Origin: Drosophila persimilis | Lineage: Eukaryota; Arthropoda; Insecta; Diptera; Drosophilidae | NCBI RefSeq assembly: GCF_003286085.1 | Contig: NW_020825345.1 | Location: 186,001-250,000 of the forward strand | Length of the DNA: 64,000 bases | Direction of reading: 5' to 3' | In this document: positions 62,901 to 64,000 of the stretch, in pieces | Layout of the letters: each line of letters begins with the position of its first letter | Numbering within the stretch: the first letter of the stretch is position 1 | Made by a program: the position numbers and the translations under genes | Notes under the pieces: model-generated | Database searches by the model: none | The model's input: only the letters and a program-made list of their open reading frames with translations | What the model was told of the DNA's origin: nothing

Positions 62901-64000
62901 ATTTCTTTATTTATATAGTTCGTGTCGAGGGGCTGCCAGCCAAGCACGTGTCCCGCCCGAAGACGGAGACGAGGCGTGGCCCTAGGCTTCGCACAATCAT
63001 GTAAATAAAAATTCTGATTGCCCGAATCGAGGCGAAGGACCTGTGCTCCAGCCATGCGTATGTGTGTCTCCAGAACCAATTGGGGCATTTTTATTAAATA
63101 TTACAAGTAGATAAATAAATTAGACCAGGAATAAGGCAGCGTTGCCTGGAGATGTTTATGGCAGGAATGCTGGGAAGAAGATCTCAATCAGTTTCTGGAG
63201 CTGGCAAGAAACATTCAGCGTTTACTTTTTGGGTTTTGAAGTCATTCAAAGGTTTCCGACTAATCGATTAATAAAGAAAGGGCCTTCATTGCCAATTTTG
63301 GTGCATTTACAGCGAGTTGAATTCTGTCCACAGTTTTCATCGGTTCCTGCTGGTTTCTATCCCACTTGGCCCTCTTTTCCGCAGGGCTCTGTCCGACATG
63401 TCGTATGCGTGATAATGTGAATTTATGCCTTAATTGCAAAGTCCTTTACAGCGGATATTTCGATGGGAAAAATACCACTACACCCGCTTGCCGCTTGCCG
63501 CCTGCCGCTTGCCCCGCCACAATGAACTGCAGCTGTTTCGACGGAGGCCCATTAAATCGCATTTGGTTAGCCGATTGTGGGCATGGATGGGGCTCTGTAG
63601 GCAGTGCAAGCCAGCTCCGAACCTCCACACCTCCCCCACACGCCTATTGCCATAAAAACATTTATGTAATTGCTGTTATCGACAGCAACGGGCTCTGGAA
63701 AATGGCCTCGTGGCCGCATCTCGGATCCGGCAATGGCCGTAAACGGGCCTTTAATACACTTTTGATTGGATTGTCGCACAAGTTAATTGAACGGCGCAAC
63801 AGCAGCAGCAAAACAACATTGTTCCGACAGTCAACTCAACGCCTGGCCTAAGCCACTGGCCGCGTTTTTCGACTGGCCAACACAACACACAAAAACTGGT
63901 GGCAATTAATTTTGAAACTAGTTGGCAGGGCATCATCTCCCGCATCCGCCCAAGCTCGAGCCCAAGCCCAATCCCGAGCCCATGCCCCATGCCCCATGCC
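59901..64000. other. non-coding region to the window end
   Basis: No gene was recognised. It holds CCCAGA/CCAGGA repeats (60431-60498), GATGGC repeats (60600-60633), TTG/CTG (60728-60765), an AAAACAACAAAAACC duplication ending in about 20 A (61070-61122), CTGCCC-type repeats (61300-61360) and GCCGCTT-type repeats (63485-63515). The short frames at 59925-60100 and 61225-61632 lack splice or start support. Confidence 0.5.
61070..61122. repeat. AAAACAACAAAAACC duplication plus poly(A) run
   Basis: Two near-identical A-rich 16-mers precede a run of about 20 A on the + strand. It could be a retroposed tail, but no upstream retroelement sequence was recognised. Confidence 0.6.

Overview
This window looks like nuclear DNA from a Drosophila species. 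The support is an insect-type thioredoxin reductase ending in Ser-Cys-Cys-Ser, 54-65 bp introns with GTAAGT donors, Cavener-type start contexts, and very dense CA/CAG/GA and hexanucleotide repeats. The repeat density and a short TA-flanked element with TACA..CAGAGAAAA ends suggest the obscura group, but that is inference. Most of the 64 kb is non-coding and repeat-rich, and most long open frames in it are translated microsatellites.

Layout. At 1.5-2.1 kb (+) is a three-exon gene for a small multi-membrane-span protein. At 3.49-5.03 kb (+) is an intronless mitochondrial thioredoxin reductase (Trxr-2 type), the best-supported gene here. From 5 to 26 kb there is repeat-rich non-coding DNA with one speculative two-exon secreted-peptide candidate (16.5-16.9 kb, -). 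At 26.06-26.41 kb (-) is a Gln/Ser/Asn-rich exon with clean splice sites. A 39-bp micro-exon at 42.32-42.36 kb (-) has matching phase. Together they suggest that much of the window is intron of one large minus-strand gene, which I could not identify. Inside the 15.9-kb intron between these exons lie a decayed plus-strand gene (27.6-28.7 kb) and a 527-bp AT-rich element with terminal inverted repeats (34.72-35.25 kb). At 54.14-54.63 kb (+) is an intronless paralogue of complex I subunit B14.5a (NDUFA7).

The two best-identified proteins both belong to the mitochondrion: one in thiol redox control, one in complex I. Both are intronless, as expected of retrogene-like duplicates, which in flies are often testis-biased; that expression is not visible here. 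No rRNA, tRNA, CRISPR array, virus or complete autonomous transposon was seen. I found no convincing multi-gene novel system. The points most worth a second look are the symmetric phase-1 exons, the decayed gene, the inverted-repeat element, the 60-bp open intron of the first gene, and several perfect inverted repeats.
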